Part shown: positions 35,295 through 43,386 of the stretch, in pieces | How positions within the stretch are numbered: the first letter of the stretch is position 1 | Layout of the letters: each line of letters opens with the position of its first letter | Assembly: GCA_028692395.1 (NCBI GenBank) | Contig: JAQUXP010000032.1 | Coordinates: 1 to 44,747 of the forward strand | Length of the DNA: 44,747 nt | Source: Lachnospiraceae bacterium | GTDB taxonomy: Bacteria > Bacillota > Clostridia > Lachnospirales > Lachnospiraceae | Reading direction: 5' to 3' | The notes under the pieces: model-generated | Seen by the model: only the letters and a program-made list of their open reading frames with translations | The model's database searches: none | What the model was told of the DNA's origin: nothing | Made by a program: the position numbers and the translations under genes

Positions 35295-36836
35295 ATGCAG
35301 GCAACAACATTTGCAGCAATTGATATTGGTACTTATGATGTAACGCTGGAAATCTTTGAGATGACCAGAAAAAACGGAATCAACAGCTTGAATAATGTAA
35401 AACATCGTATGGAACTTGGAAAGGATGTATTCGCATCCGGGAAAATCGGACAGGAAATGGCAGATGAGCTTTGCACGGTGTTAAGCGATTTTGTGCGTTT
35501 TATGGAGGAATACCGGGTAACCAGTTATCGTGCAGTTGCCACCAGTTCTCTTCGGGAAGCAGAAAACAATCAGTTTATTCTTCGAAAGATCTTGCAGCGC
35601 ACGGGACTTCGGGTAGAGATTCTAAGTAATTCTGAGCAGCGTTTTATCGGTTATAAAGCCATTGCATCCATGGAGACAGACTTTAACAAGATGATTGAGA
35701 AGGGAACTGCCATCATTGATCTGGACGGAGGAAGTGTACAGATTTCTCTGTTTGATAAGGATGCCCTGGTAACAACCCAGAATATTCGTATGGGCAGTCT
35801 TCGAATCAGGGAGCGTCTGGCATCCGTTGCAGGAGACACCACACATTATGACACCCTGGTGGAAGAACTGATTCAAAATGAAATTCTGAGCTTTAAAAAG
35901 ATGTATCTAAAGGACCGAAAAATCGAGAATATCGTACTGGTGGGAGATCTTTTCACAGACAGTATTCTGGTCAATGCACCGGAGAAATTCAGTAAAACAC
36001 TGACCCGTGAGGAATTCCAGAGCTGGTATCAGATTATCGTTCATTCCTCAGCCATGGAACTGGCAGTTAAGATTGGTATTCCCGTAGAATCGGCATCTCT
36101 TCTTGTTCCCTCCGTCATCATTTACAAGCGACTGATTGAGGAGCTGGATGCAAAGCTGATCTGGACCCCGGGAACACGTCTTGCCAGTGGTCTTGCTTAT
36201 GAATTCGGAGAACAGAAAAAGCTGATTCGTATCAAGCATAACTTTGAAAATGATATTCTTATGGCAGCAAGAAATATAGGTAAACGTTATGCGGTCAGCA
36301 AGCCTCACATAGATAATATGGAGATGGTAGCTCTTGGCATCTTTGATTCTATGAAGAAGGTTCATGGATTTCAGAACCGGGAGCGCCTGCTGCTTCGAAT
36401 CGCAGTAATGCTTCACGATGTTGGAAAGTATATTAGTCTGAACTTTGTGGCAGATTCTTCCTACAATATTATCATGTCCAATGAAATTATCGGTTTATCT
36501 CACAGCGAGCGGGAGATGATTGCCCTTGTGGCTCAATACAATACAAAACGTCTCCCTCAATATGAGGTATTTGCCAGCCGCAGCAGTCTGAACCGTGATG
36601 AATATCTGATTGTGGCTGGTCTTACCGCTATTGTACGGCTGGCCAATGCACTGGATCGCAGTCATCTGCAGAAGATTCAGACAATACGTTCGGTACTGAA
36701 GGAAAATGAACTGGTTTTATCCTTGAGTGTGAATAAAGATTTTACGCTGGAGGAGGGACTTTCCAGGGAAAAGCAGGAGTTTTTCCATGAAGTCTTTAAT
36801 GTGACACCTGTGATTCGGATCAGAAGGCAATTATAG
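35295..36836 (+). CDS. ppx: Ppx/GppA phosphatase with C-terminal HD domain
   Basis: 513 residues. The N-terminal ASKHA fold has AAIDIGTYDVTLEIFE, AVATSSLREAENNQ, NSEQRFIGYKAI and IIDLDGGSVQISLFD, the phosphate and metal motifs of exopolyphosphatase/guanosine pentaphosphate phosphatase. The C-terminal region from about 320 has an HD-type motif (VMLHDVGKYISLN, ALDRSHLQK). It would release phosphate from polyphosphate or convert pppGpp. Only the neighbour PPK1 favours polyphosphate. ATG 35295 follows CGGAGGCGA; a longer frame to 35202 lies inside the ATPase gene. 13 bases separate it from ppk. Confidence 0.9.
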   Translation: MQATTFAAIDIGTYDVTLEIFEMTRKNGINSLNNVKHRMELGKDVFASGKIGQEMADELCTVLSDFVRFMEEYRVTSYRAVATSSLREAENNQFILRKILQRTGLRVEILSNSEQRFIGYKAIASMETDFNKMIEKGTAIIDLDGGSVQISLFDKDALVTTQNIRMGSLRIRERLASVAGDTTHYDTLVEELIQNEILSFKKMYLKDRKIENIVLVGDLFTDSILVNAPEKFSKTLTREEFQSWYQIIVHSSAMELAVKIGIPVESASLLVPSVIIYKRLIEELDAKLIWTPGTRLASGLAYEFGEQKKLIRIKHNFENDILMAARNIGKRYAVSKPHIDNMEMVALGIFDSMKKVHGFQNRERLLLRIAVMLHDVGKYISLNFVADSSYNIIMSNEIIGLSHSEREMIALVAQYNTKRLPQYEVFASRSSLNRDEYLIVAGLTAIVRLANALDRSHLQKIQTIRSVLKENELVLSLSVNKDFTLEEGLSREKQEFFHEVFNVTPVIRIRRQL

Positions 36837-36849
36837 GAGGAGAACAACA

Positions 36850-38988
36850 GTGGAATTTGATTATACAGCATTTGAAAAACCAGAATATTACAGAAATCGT
36901 GAACTCAGCTGGATCAGCTTTAATGAGCGAATCTTAAGTGAAGCCCGGGACAAAACCATCCCGCTTTTTGAAAGAATTAAGTTTTTAAGTATCACGGCGT
37001 CCAATCTGGATGAGTTTAACATGATTCGTGTGGCATCTCTGAAGGATATGGTTCATACGAATTACACAAAACCGGATATTGCCGGTATGGCTCCTAAGAT
37101 TCAGTTGGAGAAGATCTGCGGGAAGCTGCATGAATTTGCTCAGCTGCAATACAGTACCTACAATCGCTCTCTGGTTCCAACACTGAAAAAAGCAGGTCTT
37201 CAGGTCATTGACTGCCATGAAAAATTAAGCAGCAGGCAGGGACAGTTTGTGGATGAATTTTTTGAGGAAAATGTGTATCCGGTGCTTACTCCCATGGCTA
37301 TGGATTCTTCCAGACCATTTCCGCTGGTGCGCAATAAGACCCTGAATATTGGTGCATTGATTATTAAAAATGATAAGAAGGGCAAGGAGGAGCTGGAATT
37401 TGCCACTGTTCAGGTTCCTTCCGTACTGTCTCGTATTGTAGAGCTTCCCTCAGATGAGGATGGCGTGCGCAATGTCATCTTACTGGAGGAGATTATAGAA
37501 CGCAACATCTCCAAGCTGTTCCTGAGTTATCAGGTGGTATGTGCGCATCCTTACCGCATTATGCGTAATGCCGATCTTACCATCGATGAGGATGAGGCTG
37601 CCGATCTTCTGATTGAGATTCAAAAACAGTTGAAAAAACGTCAGTGGGGAGAGGTTATCCGTCTGGAGGTGGAAGAAGGGATGGATAAACGTCTGCTTAA
37701 GATACTGAAAAGTGAATTTGAGATTCACGATGATGATATTTACCAGATTGCAGGACCTTTGGATCTTACATTTCTGATGAAGATGTATGGACTGGACGGC
37801 TTTGATGCATACAAGGTCCCACGCTATATTCCGGCACAGGTTCCTGCACTTAACAATGATGATGATATCTTTACCAATATCCGAAAGGGAGATATCCTGC
37901 TGCATCATCCATACATGACCTTTGACCCGGTTGTCAACTTTGTAAAACAGGCGGCCAAGGATCCGGATGTACTGGCAATTAAGCAGACGCTGTATCGTGT
38001 CAGCGGCAATTCTCCGATTATCGCTGCTCTTGCCCAGGCAGCGGAGAACGGCAAACAGGTAACGGTACTTGTGGAGCTGAAAGCAAGATTTGACGAGGAA
38101 AATAATATTGTATGGGCGAAAATGCTGGAGAAAGCAGGATGCCATGTGATCTACGGTCTGTTAGGATTAAAGACCCACAGTAAGATTACACTGGTTGTAA
38201 GAAGTGAGGAAACAGGAATTCGCCGTTATGTGCATCTTGGAACCGGAAACTATAATGACTCTACAGCGAAGCTCTACACCGACTGTGGACTTCTGACCTG
38301 TGATGCAAGAATTGGAGAAGACGCAACGGCAGCATTTAATATGCTTTCCGGATATTCCGAGCCGGAAAGCTGGAATAAGCTGGTTGTTGCCCCGATCTGG
38401 ATGCGTGGATATTTCCTGCATCTGATTCAGCTGGAGGAGGAGCATGCCAGAAAAGGACAGAAGGCGCAGATTATTGCCAAGATGAACTCCCTTTGTGATA
38501 AGGAGATTATTGCGGCACTTTACAGTGCGGCGGCAGCAGGCGTTAAGATTGAACTGATTATCCGGGGAATTTGTTGCCTGAAGACAGGAATTTGCGGTGT
38601 CAGTGAGAATATTATAGTTCGTTCTATCGTTGGTAATTTCCTGGAGCATGCGAGAATCTTTTACTTCTATGCCAATGGAAAAGAGGAGATTTACATGGGA
38701 AGCGCAGACTGGATGCCAAGAAATCTTGACAAGCGTGTAGAGATCGTATTCCCTGTAGAGGATCCGATCTGTAAGGCAGGGGCCAAGCATATCCTGGATA
38801 TCCAGCTTGCAGATACCATGAAGGCACATATTCTGCAGGAAGATGGAACCTATGAAAAAGTAGATAAGAGGGGTAAGGCACTGCTTTGTGCGCAGGATTA
38901 CTTCTGTCAGGAAGCAACCATGCAGGCAAAGACAGAGCAGGAGACCGGAGATAACCGGGTATTTATTCCTGCTGAGCCGGTGGAGTAG
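36850..38988 (+). CDS. ppk1: Polyphosphate kinase 1
   Basis: Reversibly moves the gamma phosphate of ATP onto long-chain polyphosphate. 712 residues in the PPK1 domain order: N domain (RELSWISFNERILSEA), head domain, then two phospholipase D-like catalytic domains. The autophosphorylated histidine is H443 in GLKTHSKITLV, and the second histidine is H600 in FLEHARIFYF. GTGNYND and GSADWMPRNLDKRVE are intact. It starts with GTG 36850 behind AGGAGGAGAAC. Its last 26 bases overlap the convergent PHP gene on the other strand. Confidence 0.96.
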   Translation: MEFDYTAFEKPEYYRNRELSWISFNERILSEARDKTIPLFERIKFLSITASNLDEFNMIRVASLKDMVHTNYTKPDIAGMAPKIQLEKICGKLHEFAQLQYSTYNRSLVPTLKKAGLQVIDCHEKLSSRQGQFVDEFFEENVYPVLTPMAMDSSRPFPLVRNKTLNIGALIIKNDKKGKEELEFATVQVPSVLSRIVELPSDEDGVRNVILLEEIIERNISKLFLSYQVVCAHPYRIMRNADLTIDEDEAADLLIEIQKQLKKRQWGEVIRLEVEEGMDKRLLKILKSEFEIHDDDIYQIAGPLDLTFLMKMYGLDGFDAYKVPRYIPAQVPALNNDDDIFTNIRKGDILLHHPYMTFDPVVNFVKQAAKDPDVLAIKQTLYRVSGNSPIIAALAQAAENGKQVTVLVELKARFDEENNIVWAKMLEKAGCHVIYGLLGLKTHSKITLVVRSEETGIRRYVHLGTGNYNDSTAKLYTDCGLLTCDARIGEDATAAFNMLSGYSEPESWNKLVVAPIWMRGYFLHLIQLEEEHARKGQKAQIIAKMNSLCDKEIIAALYSAAAAGVKIELIIRGICCLKTGICGVSENIIVRSIVGNFLEHARIFYFYANGKEEIYMGSADWMPRNLDKRVEIVFPVEDPICKAGAKHILDIQLADTMKAHILQEDGTYEKVDKRGKALLCAQDYFCQEATMQAKTEQETGDNRVFIPAEPVE

Positions 38989-39820
38989 CCTTAAGGATAT
39001 CCCAGAACTCATAAGATATTTTTAAATCACCTTTTCCGGTACCAAGATCGATAGCGGGCTTGTTGGCACCGTGAAAATCAGATCCGCCGGTGATAGAAAG
39101 CCCATGGCGGCCTGCCAGCTGCTTCATCCTGGATTCATCGGAAAAACGATAGGTGGAGTAGATTGCCTCGATACCATCCAGCCCATGCTGACATAATTCA
39201 TCTACCAGAATCTCCAGATTGGAATCGCTGAGATGGTAGAGCAGGGGATGGGCGAGGATGGCATAGCCGCCGGCATTGTGAATCAGTTCGATGGCCTGCA
39301 GTGGTGTGACCTTTTCCCGTGGAACAAAGCAGGGAGCGTGATCGCCAAGATAACGGTCAAAAGCTTCCGTAAGTGAGCCCACATACCCGTGTTCCAGCAG
39401 AAAACGTGCGAAGTGAGCCCTCGTCCACACGCAGTTGGGAAATGCAGCCAGCATATCATCAGCGGTAATTGCAATCTGATATTCCTGAAGCCTTGCAATC
39501 ATTTTATCATTTCGAATATTTCTGGAGTTCTGAAAGTGTTTCAGTTCCTCCAGAAATATTTGATTATAGATATTAATTCCAAGTCCAAGAATATGGATAT
39601 CTTTTTTCCAGTGCTCGGTGGAAAGTTCAATTCCCGGAATAAGCTCCAGTCCGGTGTTCTCAGCAGCAGTCTGCGCACGGCTGATTCCGTCCACGGTGTC
39701 GTGATCGGTTAATGCCATGGCAGATAAGTTTTTTTCCAGTGCATAAGCCACTAGCTCCTCCGGTGAGAGCGTACCATCAGAACAGTTGGAATGTACATGG
39801 AGATCAATTAGTTTTTCCAT
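38963..39820 (-). CDS. PHP-domain phosphoesterase
   Basis: 285 residues of the polymerase and histidinol phosphatase family. Metal ligands are in LIDLHVHSNCSDGTLSPEEL, AMALTDHDTVDGI, IPGIELSTEHWKKDIHILG, ILAHPLLYHLS and ITGGSDFHGANKP. The profile resembles RNase AM/YciV-type 5'-3' exonuclease or nucleoside 3',5'-bisphosphate phosphatases, although the substrate is not certain. The start at 39820 follows AAAAGGAG on the minus strand. A longer frame to 39871 is rejected because that site would be inside it. It overlaps the ppk1 tail by 26 bases, convergent and without room for a hairpin between the two genes. Confidence 0.88.
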   Translation of the reverse strand: MEKLIDLHVHSNCSDGTLSPEELVAYALEKNLSAMALTDHDTVDGISRAQTAAENTGLELIPGIELSTEHWKKDIHILGLGINIYNQIFLEELKHFQNSRNIRNDKMIARLQEYQIAITADDMLAAFPNCVWTRAHFARFLLEHGYVGSLTEAFDRYLGDHAPCFVPREKVTPLQAIELIHNAGGYAILAHPLLYHLSDSNLEILVDELCQHGLDGIEAIYSTYRFSDESRMKQLAGRHGLSITGGSDFHGANKPAIDLGTGKGDLKISYEFWDILKATPPAQQE

Positions 39821-39969
39821 AAGGACTCCTTTTCGGTTTTTGTTTATCATACCACATATTGCGGTAAACAATCACGATCTGATTTAAAATATTTCTGTAT
39901 GCCTCTGATAGGTCAGAAAATGGAAGATGTTCGAAATTTCAGATTTTTAAAAAAATTTAAAAAAAAGGG

Positions 39970-39998
39970 TTGCATTTTACTGCGAAGGGTGTTATTAT
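39970..39998 (+). promoter_or_regulatory. Promoter of tRNA-Glu
   Basis: TTGCAT (39970-39975), 17 bp, TATTAT (39993-39998), overlapping TATAAT at 39996. About 37 bases before the tRNA. Confidence 0.65.
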
Positions 39999-40034
39999 AA
40001 TTGAGCAAGGTCAAACAAGCCAAGCGATCAACCT

Positions 40035-40106
40035 GGTAGATTGGTCAAGGGGTTAAGACGCCGCCCTCTCACGGCGGAAACAGGGGTTCGATTCCCCTAT
40101 CTACTG
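40035..40106 (+). tRNA. tRNA-Glu, anticodon CTC
   Basis: 72 nt. Acceptor GGTAGAT pairs with ATCTACT with a G-U pair at 1-72, and the discriminator is G at 40106. The anticodon stem CCGCC/GGCGG encloses CTCTCAC, anticodon CTC for GAG codons. The T arm AGGGG-TTCGATT-CCCCT is standard. CCA is not encoded. Confidence 0.94.
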
Positions 40107-40110
40107 CTCA

Positions 40111-40138
40111 AAGGAAATCCAAATGGATTTCCTTTTTT
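40111..40138 (+). terminator. Terminator after tRNA-Glu
   Basis: Perfect stem AAGGAAATCC (40111-40120) / GGATTTCCTT (40125-40134) with AAAT loop, then a T-run to 40138. Confidence 0.9.
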
Positions 40139-40154
40139 GCATGTCAGAGAACTC

Positions 40155-40317
40155 GTACATCGTTTCCTAAATAACTACCACATTAAGCTTGTCTATATTT
40201 CCGATAGCACCAGCCAAAAAGCCTCAGCGTAGCCCGCTACGCCTGCGTTTTTTGACTGTTACTCTCGAAAATTTATCCTGCGCTTTCTGGGCAGTTATTT
40301 AGTTTACGATGTACTAG
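40155..40317. repeat. Interspersed repeat family C, copy 2: MITE-like palindrome
   Basis: Outer ends GTACATCGT (40155-40163) and ACGATGTAC (40306-40314) are inverted; the arms of about 75-80 bp are an imperfect inverted repeat meeting at AGCGTAGCCCGCTACGC (40226-40242). The right unit 40227-40317 is about 90% identical to 20622-20712. It lies between tRNA-Glu and the DUF6472 gene, with a T-run following the central hairpin on the + strand. Confidence 0.87.
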
Positions 40318-40341
40318 GTTAGTAAGAGAAAGGAAATTTTT

Positions 40342-40527
40342 ATGCCAAAACAACAATCCAGCTGTGACAGCTGCCTGTATTATAATTATGACGAAGAATA
40401 TGAATGTTACTGCTGCGACATGAGCCTTGATGAGGATGAGATGGCTCATTTCGTAGCAGATACCTTTTACAACTGCCCCTATTATCGTCTGGGTGATGAA
40501 TATGCAGTGGTTCGAAAACAGATGTAA
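40342..40527 (+). CDS. Small cysteine-rich protein, DUF6472-like
   Basis: 61 residues with a CDSCLYY pair near residue 9 and two more cysteine groups (CYCC near 26 and CPYY near 48), rich in aspartate, glutamate and tyrosine. The pattern (SCDSCLYYNYDEEYECYC, then LDEDEMAHF, and DEYAVVRKQM at the end) is that of a short family found in Lachnospiraceae, recalled as DUF6472. The cysteine spacing suggests one zinc site; function is unknown. AGAGAAAGGAA lies before the ATG. It is convergent with the YdcF-like gene, 3 bases apart. Confidence 0.72.
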   Translation: MPKQQSSCDSCLYYNYDEEYECYCCDMSLDEDEMAHFVADTFYNCPYYRLGDEYAVVRKQM

Positions 40528-40530
40528 GGC

Positions 40531-41124
40531 TTATGGAAGCTCCCGCATAATCTGATGAAACTGTCCACCGCATCTTTCTATTTCCCCAAGTACGATGTCG
40601 ATGCCACGTTCACTGTTCATCCAGTTGGTACGGTTGATTCCGGTATCCGAGGGGATAACCAGAAACTCGGTTTCAGGAAAGAGCAGCTGATAGTAGAGCA
40701 GACATCTTCTGGCATGGTAGGAATTGCAGCAGAGGAGTGCACGCTTGATCTCCATATGCCGCTGATCGGTGATTGCCCGGGAGTAAATTGCATTTTCATA
40801 GGTGTAGGAGGCCTGACGTTCAGTCAGGATGGCATGCCTTGGTACACCCCCGGCAATCAGGATGTGGCTTAGATAATCAGCCTCTGTCTCAAATACTCCT
40901 GGATAGGTTCCGGTAATATCGGTGACCCCATGGAAATCCTCCTGTAAAAGCGCATGCTGACCGGAGACCAGAATATAGGGTGCAAATTTATCTTTCCAGA
41001 GAGAAGCAGCACTTTCAGCCATCTGGGGAAAGCGATTACCCGGGACAAAGATAATATCAGATACCTGGGGGATGTTTTCTACAAATATATAGTCAGTAAA
41101 TTGACTCCAAAATCTTTCGTACAT
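40531..41124 (-). CDS. YdcF/ElyC-like DUF218 protein
   Basis: 197 residues. Core strands and loops IIFVPGNRFPQMAESAASLW, YILVSGQHAL, ETEADYLSHILIAGGVP, TYENAIYSRAI and RALLCCNSYHARRCLLYY follow the DUF218 alpha/beta fold, in which a conserved Glu/Asn/His set may act on phosphate-containing ligands. No transmembrane anchor or signal peptide is seen, unlike SanA/ElyC, so it is more like cytoplasmic YdcF. The ligand is unknown. The upstream region toward 41160 is shared with the divergent tRNA-Val promoter. Confidence 0.8.
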   Translation of the reverse strand: MYERFWSQFTDYIFVENIPQVSDIIFVPGNRFPQMAESAASLWKDKFAPYILVSGQHALLQEDFHGVTDITGTYPGVFETEADYLSHILIAGGVPRHAILTERQASYTYENAIYSRAITDQRHMEIKRALLCCNSYHARRCLLYYQLLFPETEFLVIPSDTGINRTNWMNSERGIDIVLGEIERCGGQFHQIMRELP

Positions 41125-41212
41125 AGATAATTCCTTTCATATAGAACAAATAACTGTCAAATTAGCATTTTTTTGGTTCTGAATAATTTCTTTAAAAAAT
41201 TTCAAAATACTG

Positions 41213-41241
41213 TTGACAAAACCAGCACTCAATTGTATAAT
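41213..41241 (+). promoter_or_regulatory. Promoter of the tRNA-Val/tRNA-Met pair
   Basis: Consensus TTGACA (41213-41218), 17-bp spacer, TATAAT (41236-41241), 33 bases before tRNA-Val. Confidence 0.9.
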
Positions 41242-41274
41242 AACAAAGTCGGTTGCGAAAAGCAACAGTGATCC

Positions 41275-41347
41275 GGGATCTTAGCTCAGCTGGGAGAGCA
41301 TCTGCCTTACAAGCAGAGGGTCACAGGTTCGAGCCCTGTAGGTCCCA
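41275..41347 (+). tRNA. tRNA-Val, anticodon TAC
   Basis: 73 nt. GGGATCT pairs with AGGTCCC (one wobble), discriminator A at 41347. The anticodon stem TCTGC/GCAGA encloses CTTACAA, giving TAC. T arm ACAGG-TTCGAGC-CCTGT. No CCA is encoded. Confidence 0.95.
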
Positions 41348-41380
41348 TTCTTCTAAATATAGAAGAAATTAATTTCATAT

Positions 41381-41454
41381 GGCGAAATAGCTCAGTTGGC
41401 TAGAGCACACGGTTCATACCCGTGGTGTCGAGGGTTCGAATCCCCCTTTCGCTA
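41381..41454 (+). tRNA. tRNA-Met (elongator), anticodon CAT
   Basis: 74 nt. GGCGAAA pairs with TTTCGCT, with G-U at 1-72 as in Bacillus elongator tRNA-Met; discriminator A at 41454. Anticodon stem CACGG/CCGTG with loop TTCATAC. The three-G-C-pair anticodon stem of initiators is absent, and the body matches elongator Met rather than lysidine-type Ile. Cotranscribed with tRNA-Val. Confidence 0.92.
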
Positions 41455-41460
41455 TCGGAG

Positions 41461-41499
41461 AAAAGCTTTGGAATAGTAATATATTTCAAAGCTTTTTTT
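41461..41499 (+). terminator. Terminator after tRNA-Met
   Basis: Stem AAAAGCTTTG (41461-41470) / CAAAGCTTTT (41487-41496), extended inward by three A-T or wobble pairs, then T to 41499. Confidence 0.88.
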
Positions 41500-41614
41500 G
41501 ATATATTTGGATGAAATTTTATGCTTTGTTTTTCTGAAACTGTGGTAAAATAATTATAGATGTGATATACTAAAATAAGCACAAAATATGTGAACGGAAA
41601 GGGTGGTGCATGGC

Positions 41615-41857
41615 ATGAATAAGATAGATGAAGTATTAGAGATGTTAAAGAAAAAAGATGTGAAGAATGAAAAGTCTAAAAATACACTTCTGTGGGTTTT
41701 AGCTATCATAGGTGCAGTTGCGGCAGTAGCTGGTATCGCATATGCAGTATATCGTTTCTTTACACCGGATTATCTGGAAGACTTTGAAGATGATTTTGAT
41801 GATGACTTCGATGATTATTTCGAAGATGATGATCAGGAAGAAGAGCCAGAGGAATAA
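41615..41857 (+). CDS. Small single-pass membrane protein with polyacidic tail
   Basis: 80 residues, family not recognised. Residues 1-23 are basic and helical (MNKIDEVLEMLKKKD). Residues about 25-47 form one hydrophobic span (TLLWVLAIIGAVAAVAGIAY). From 50 to the end nearly every residue is Asp, Glu or aromatic (FEDDFDDDFDDYFEDDDQEE). The positive N terminus would stay in the cytoplasm and the acidic tail outside, by the positive-inside rule. ATG 41615 is used since AAAGGGTGG lies 8 bases before it; GTG 41603 would sit inside this binding site. A terminator follows at 41882-41921. Confidence 0.75.
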   Translation: MNKIDEVLEMLKKKDVKNEKSKNTLLWVLAIIGAVAAVAGIAYAVYRFFTPDYLEDFEDDFDDDFDDYFEDDDQEEEPEE

Positions 41858-41881
41858 TCAAGAGCGAAGGTTAGAAAAACT

Positions 41882-41921
41882 AAGAGCTTCGGTGCACGAT
41901 TGATGTACCGGAGCTTTTTTT
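41882..41921 (+). terminator. Terminator after the acidic-tail membrane protein
   Basis: 15-bp stem with three wobble pairs, 41882-41896 (AAGAGCTTCGGTGCA) with 41904-41918, 7-nt loop, T-run to 41921. Confidence 0.85.
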
Positions 41922-42010
41922 GCGCAAACAAACAGTAAAGGAACAGAACTGCCAGACAGGGATGTATGTTTTGAAACATTTGATTTTTATGGGTGAAATT
42001 GGGAGGATTT

Positions 42011-43354
42011 ATGGCACAGATTAAAGACATGACAAAGGGTTCACCAGCGAAATTGCTTTTGCTTTTTGCAATTCCGCTGATGCTTGGAAACCTTTTTCAA
42101 CAGCTGTACACCATGGTGGATACGATTATCGTTGGGCAGGGTGTCGGCGTGGAGGCATTAGCCTCTCTTGGTTCATCAGACTGGCTGAACTGGCTTTTTT
42201 TAGGTCTGGTAACAGGAATCACACAGGGATTTTCTATTCTTTTTTCTCAGTTTTTCGGGGCGGGAAAGACAGAGCAATTGAAAAAATCTATTGGAAATGC
42301 TATCATATTAACAGCTATTTCTGCAGTTGTTATGACGCTGGTTGGGGAGCTTGCAATTACACCGATCCTGAAGCTTCTGCAGACCCCGGAAAATATTTTT
42401 GGAGGGGCCGTGCAATATCTGCGTGTGATCTTCGCAGGGCTTCCGATTATCTTACTGTATAATCTTGAGGCTTCTATTCTGCGTGCTCTTGGCAACAGCA
42501 AGTCACCGCTGATTGCCATGATTATAGCAGCCCTTACGAATATTGTGCTGGATCTTTTGTTCGTGCTGGTATTTCACTGGGGTATTATCGGAGCAGCAGT
42601 GGCAACGGTTATTGCACAGTGCGTTTCTATGCTCTACTGCCTCCGGGTGCTTAAAAAGATTGACTGTATTATTCCGGAAAAAGAGGATTATAAACTGGAT
42701 GCTTCCATGTGCAGCCAGCTCTTCAAGCTTGGTATGCCGGTGATGTTTCAGAACACGGTAATCAGTGTAGGCGGTATGGTGGTGCAGTATGTGATCAACG
42801 GATTTGGATTCCTGTTCGTGGCTGGATTCACAGCAACGAATAAGCTGTATGGACTTCTGGAAACAGCTGCAATTTCCTATGGCTTTTCCATGACCACCTA
42901 CACAGCGCAGAATCTGGGTGCGGGAAGATATGACCGTATACGCATAGGGATGAAGAAGGCGATGCTGATGGCAGTTGCTACATCCCTGGTGATCTCCGCA
43001 GTGATGCTGCTCTTTGGAAAGGAGCTGCTGCTTCTGTTTATATCGGGAAATGGAGAGCAGACCCAGGAGGTACTTAAAATCGCATATCATTATCTCAGTA
43101 TTATGAGTTATTTCCTGATCGTATTGTATGTATTGCACGTTTTTCGGTGTGCCCTGCAGGGACTCGGGGATACAGTCACCCCCATGTTGTCTGGTATCGC
43201 AGAATTTGTGATGCGTGTAGCAGCTGCCATGCTTCTTCCTGTGCTGTTTGGTCAGGAAGGAATCTATTATGCAGAAATTCTGGCATGGATTGGTGCCAAT
43301 GTGATATTGGTGCCTTCTTTTTATCGCAGGTCCAGAAAATTGTTTCATTTATAA
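42011..43354 (+). CDS. MATE family efflux transporter
   Basis: 447-residue integral membrane protein of the multidrug and toxic compound extrusion family, normally driven by Na+ or H+ antiport. N-terminal MTKGSPAKLLLLFAIPLMLG, then FQQLYTMVDTIIVGQGVG, and the second-half repeat FKLGMPVMFQNTVISVGGMV are classic for the clostridial DinF/NorM-like branch. About 12 hydrophobic spans in two six-helix bundles are visible, with ALRALGNSKSP-like ILRALGNSKSPLIAM and CALQGLGDTVTPM loops in equivalent places. Substrate is unknown. ATG 42011 follows GGGAGG by 4 bases; an earlier in-frame ATG at 41993 lacks one. 32 bases separate it from the methyltransferase. Confidence 0.93.
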   Translation: MAQIKDMTKGSPAKLLLLFAIPLMLGNLFQQLYTMVDTIIVGQGVGVEALASLGSSDWLNWLFLGLVTGITQGFSILFSQFFGAGKTEQLKKSIGNAIILTAISAVVMTLVGELAITPILKLLQTPENIFGGAVQYLRVIFAGLPIILLYNLEASILRALGNSKSPLIAMIIAALTNIVLDLLFVLVFHWGIIGAAVATVIAQCVSMLYCLRVLKKIDCIIPEKEDYKLDASMCSQLFKLGMPVMFQNTVISVGGMVVQYVINGFGFLFVAGFTATNKLYGLLETAAISYGFSMTTYTAQNLGAGRYDRIRIGMKKAMLMAVATSLVISAVMLLFGKELLLLFISGNGEQTQEVLKIAYHYLSIMSYFLIVLYVLHVFRCALQGLGDTVTPMLSGIAEFVMRVAAAMLLPVLFGQEGIYYAEILAWIGANVILVPSFYRRSRKLFHL

Positions 43355-43386
43355 GTGAGTTTAAAGAGAAGGGAATTATAGAATCA

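Noticed and set aside
39389-39712. 107-codon + strand frame antisense to the PHP gene
   Set aside because: The minus strand frame carries the PHP metal motifs; this one has none and no binding site.
40035-40106. G-U pair at position 1-72 of tRNA-Glu as a sign of a pseudo-tRNA
   Set aside because: All other stems are intact with a good promoter and terminator, and the neighbouring tRNA-Met has the same pair, which is normal there; probably functional.
40555-40872. 105-codon + strand frame antisense to the YdcF-like gene
   Set aside because: It is fully contained in a gene with clear DUF218 motifs and shows no protein family pattern.
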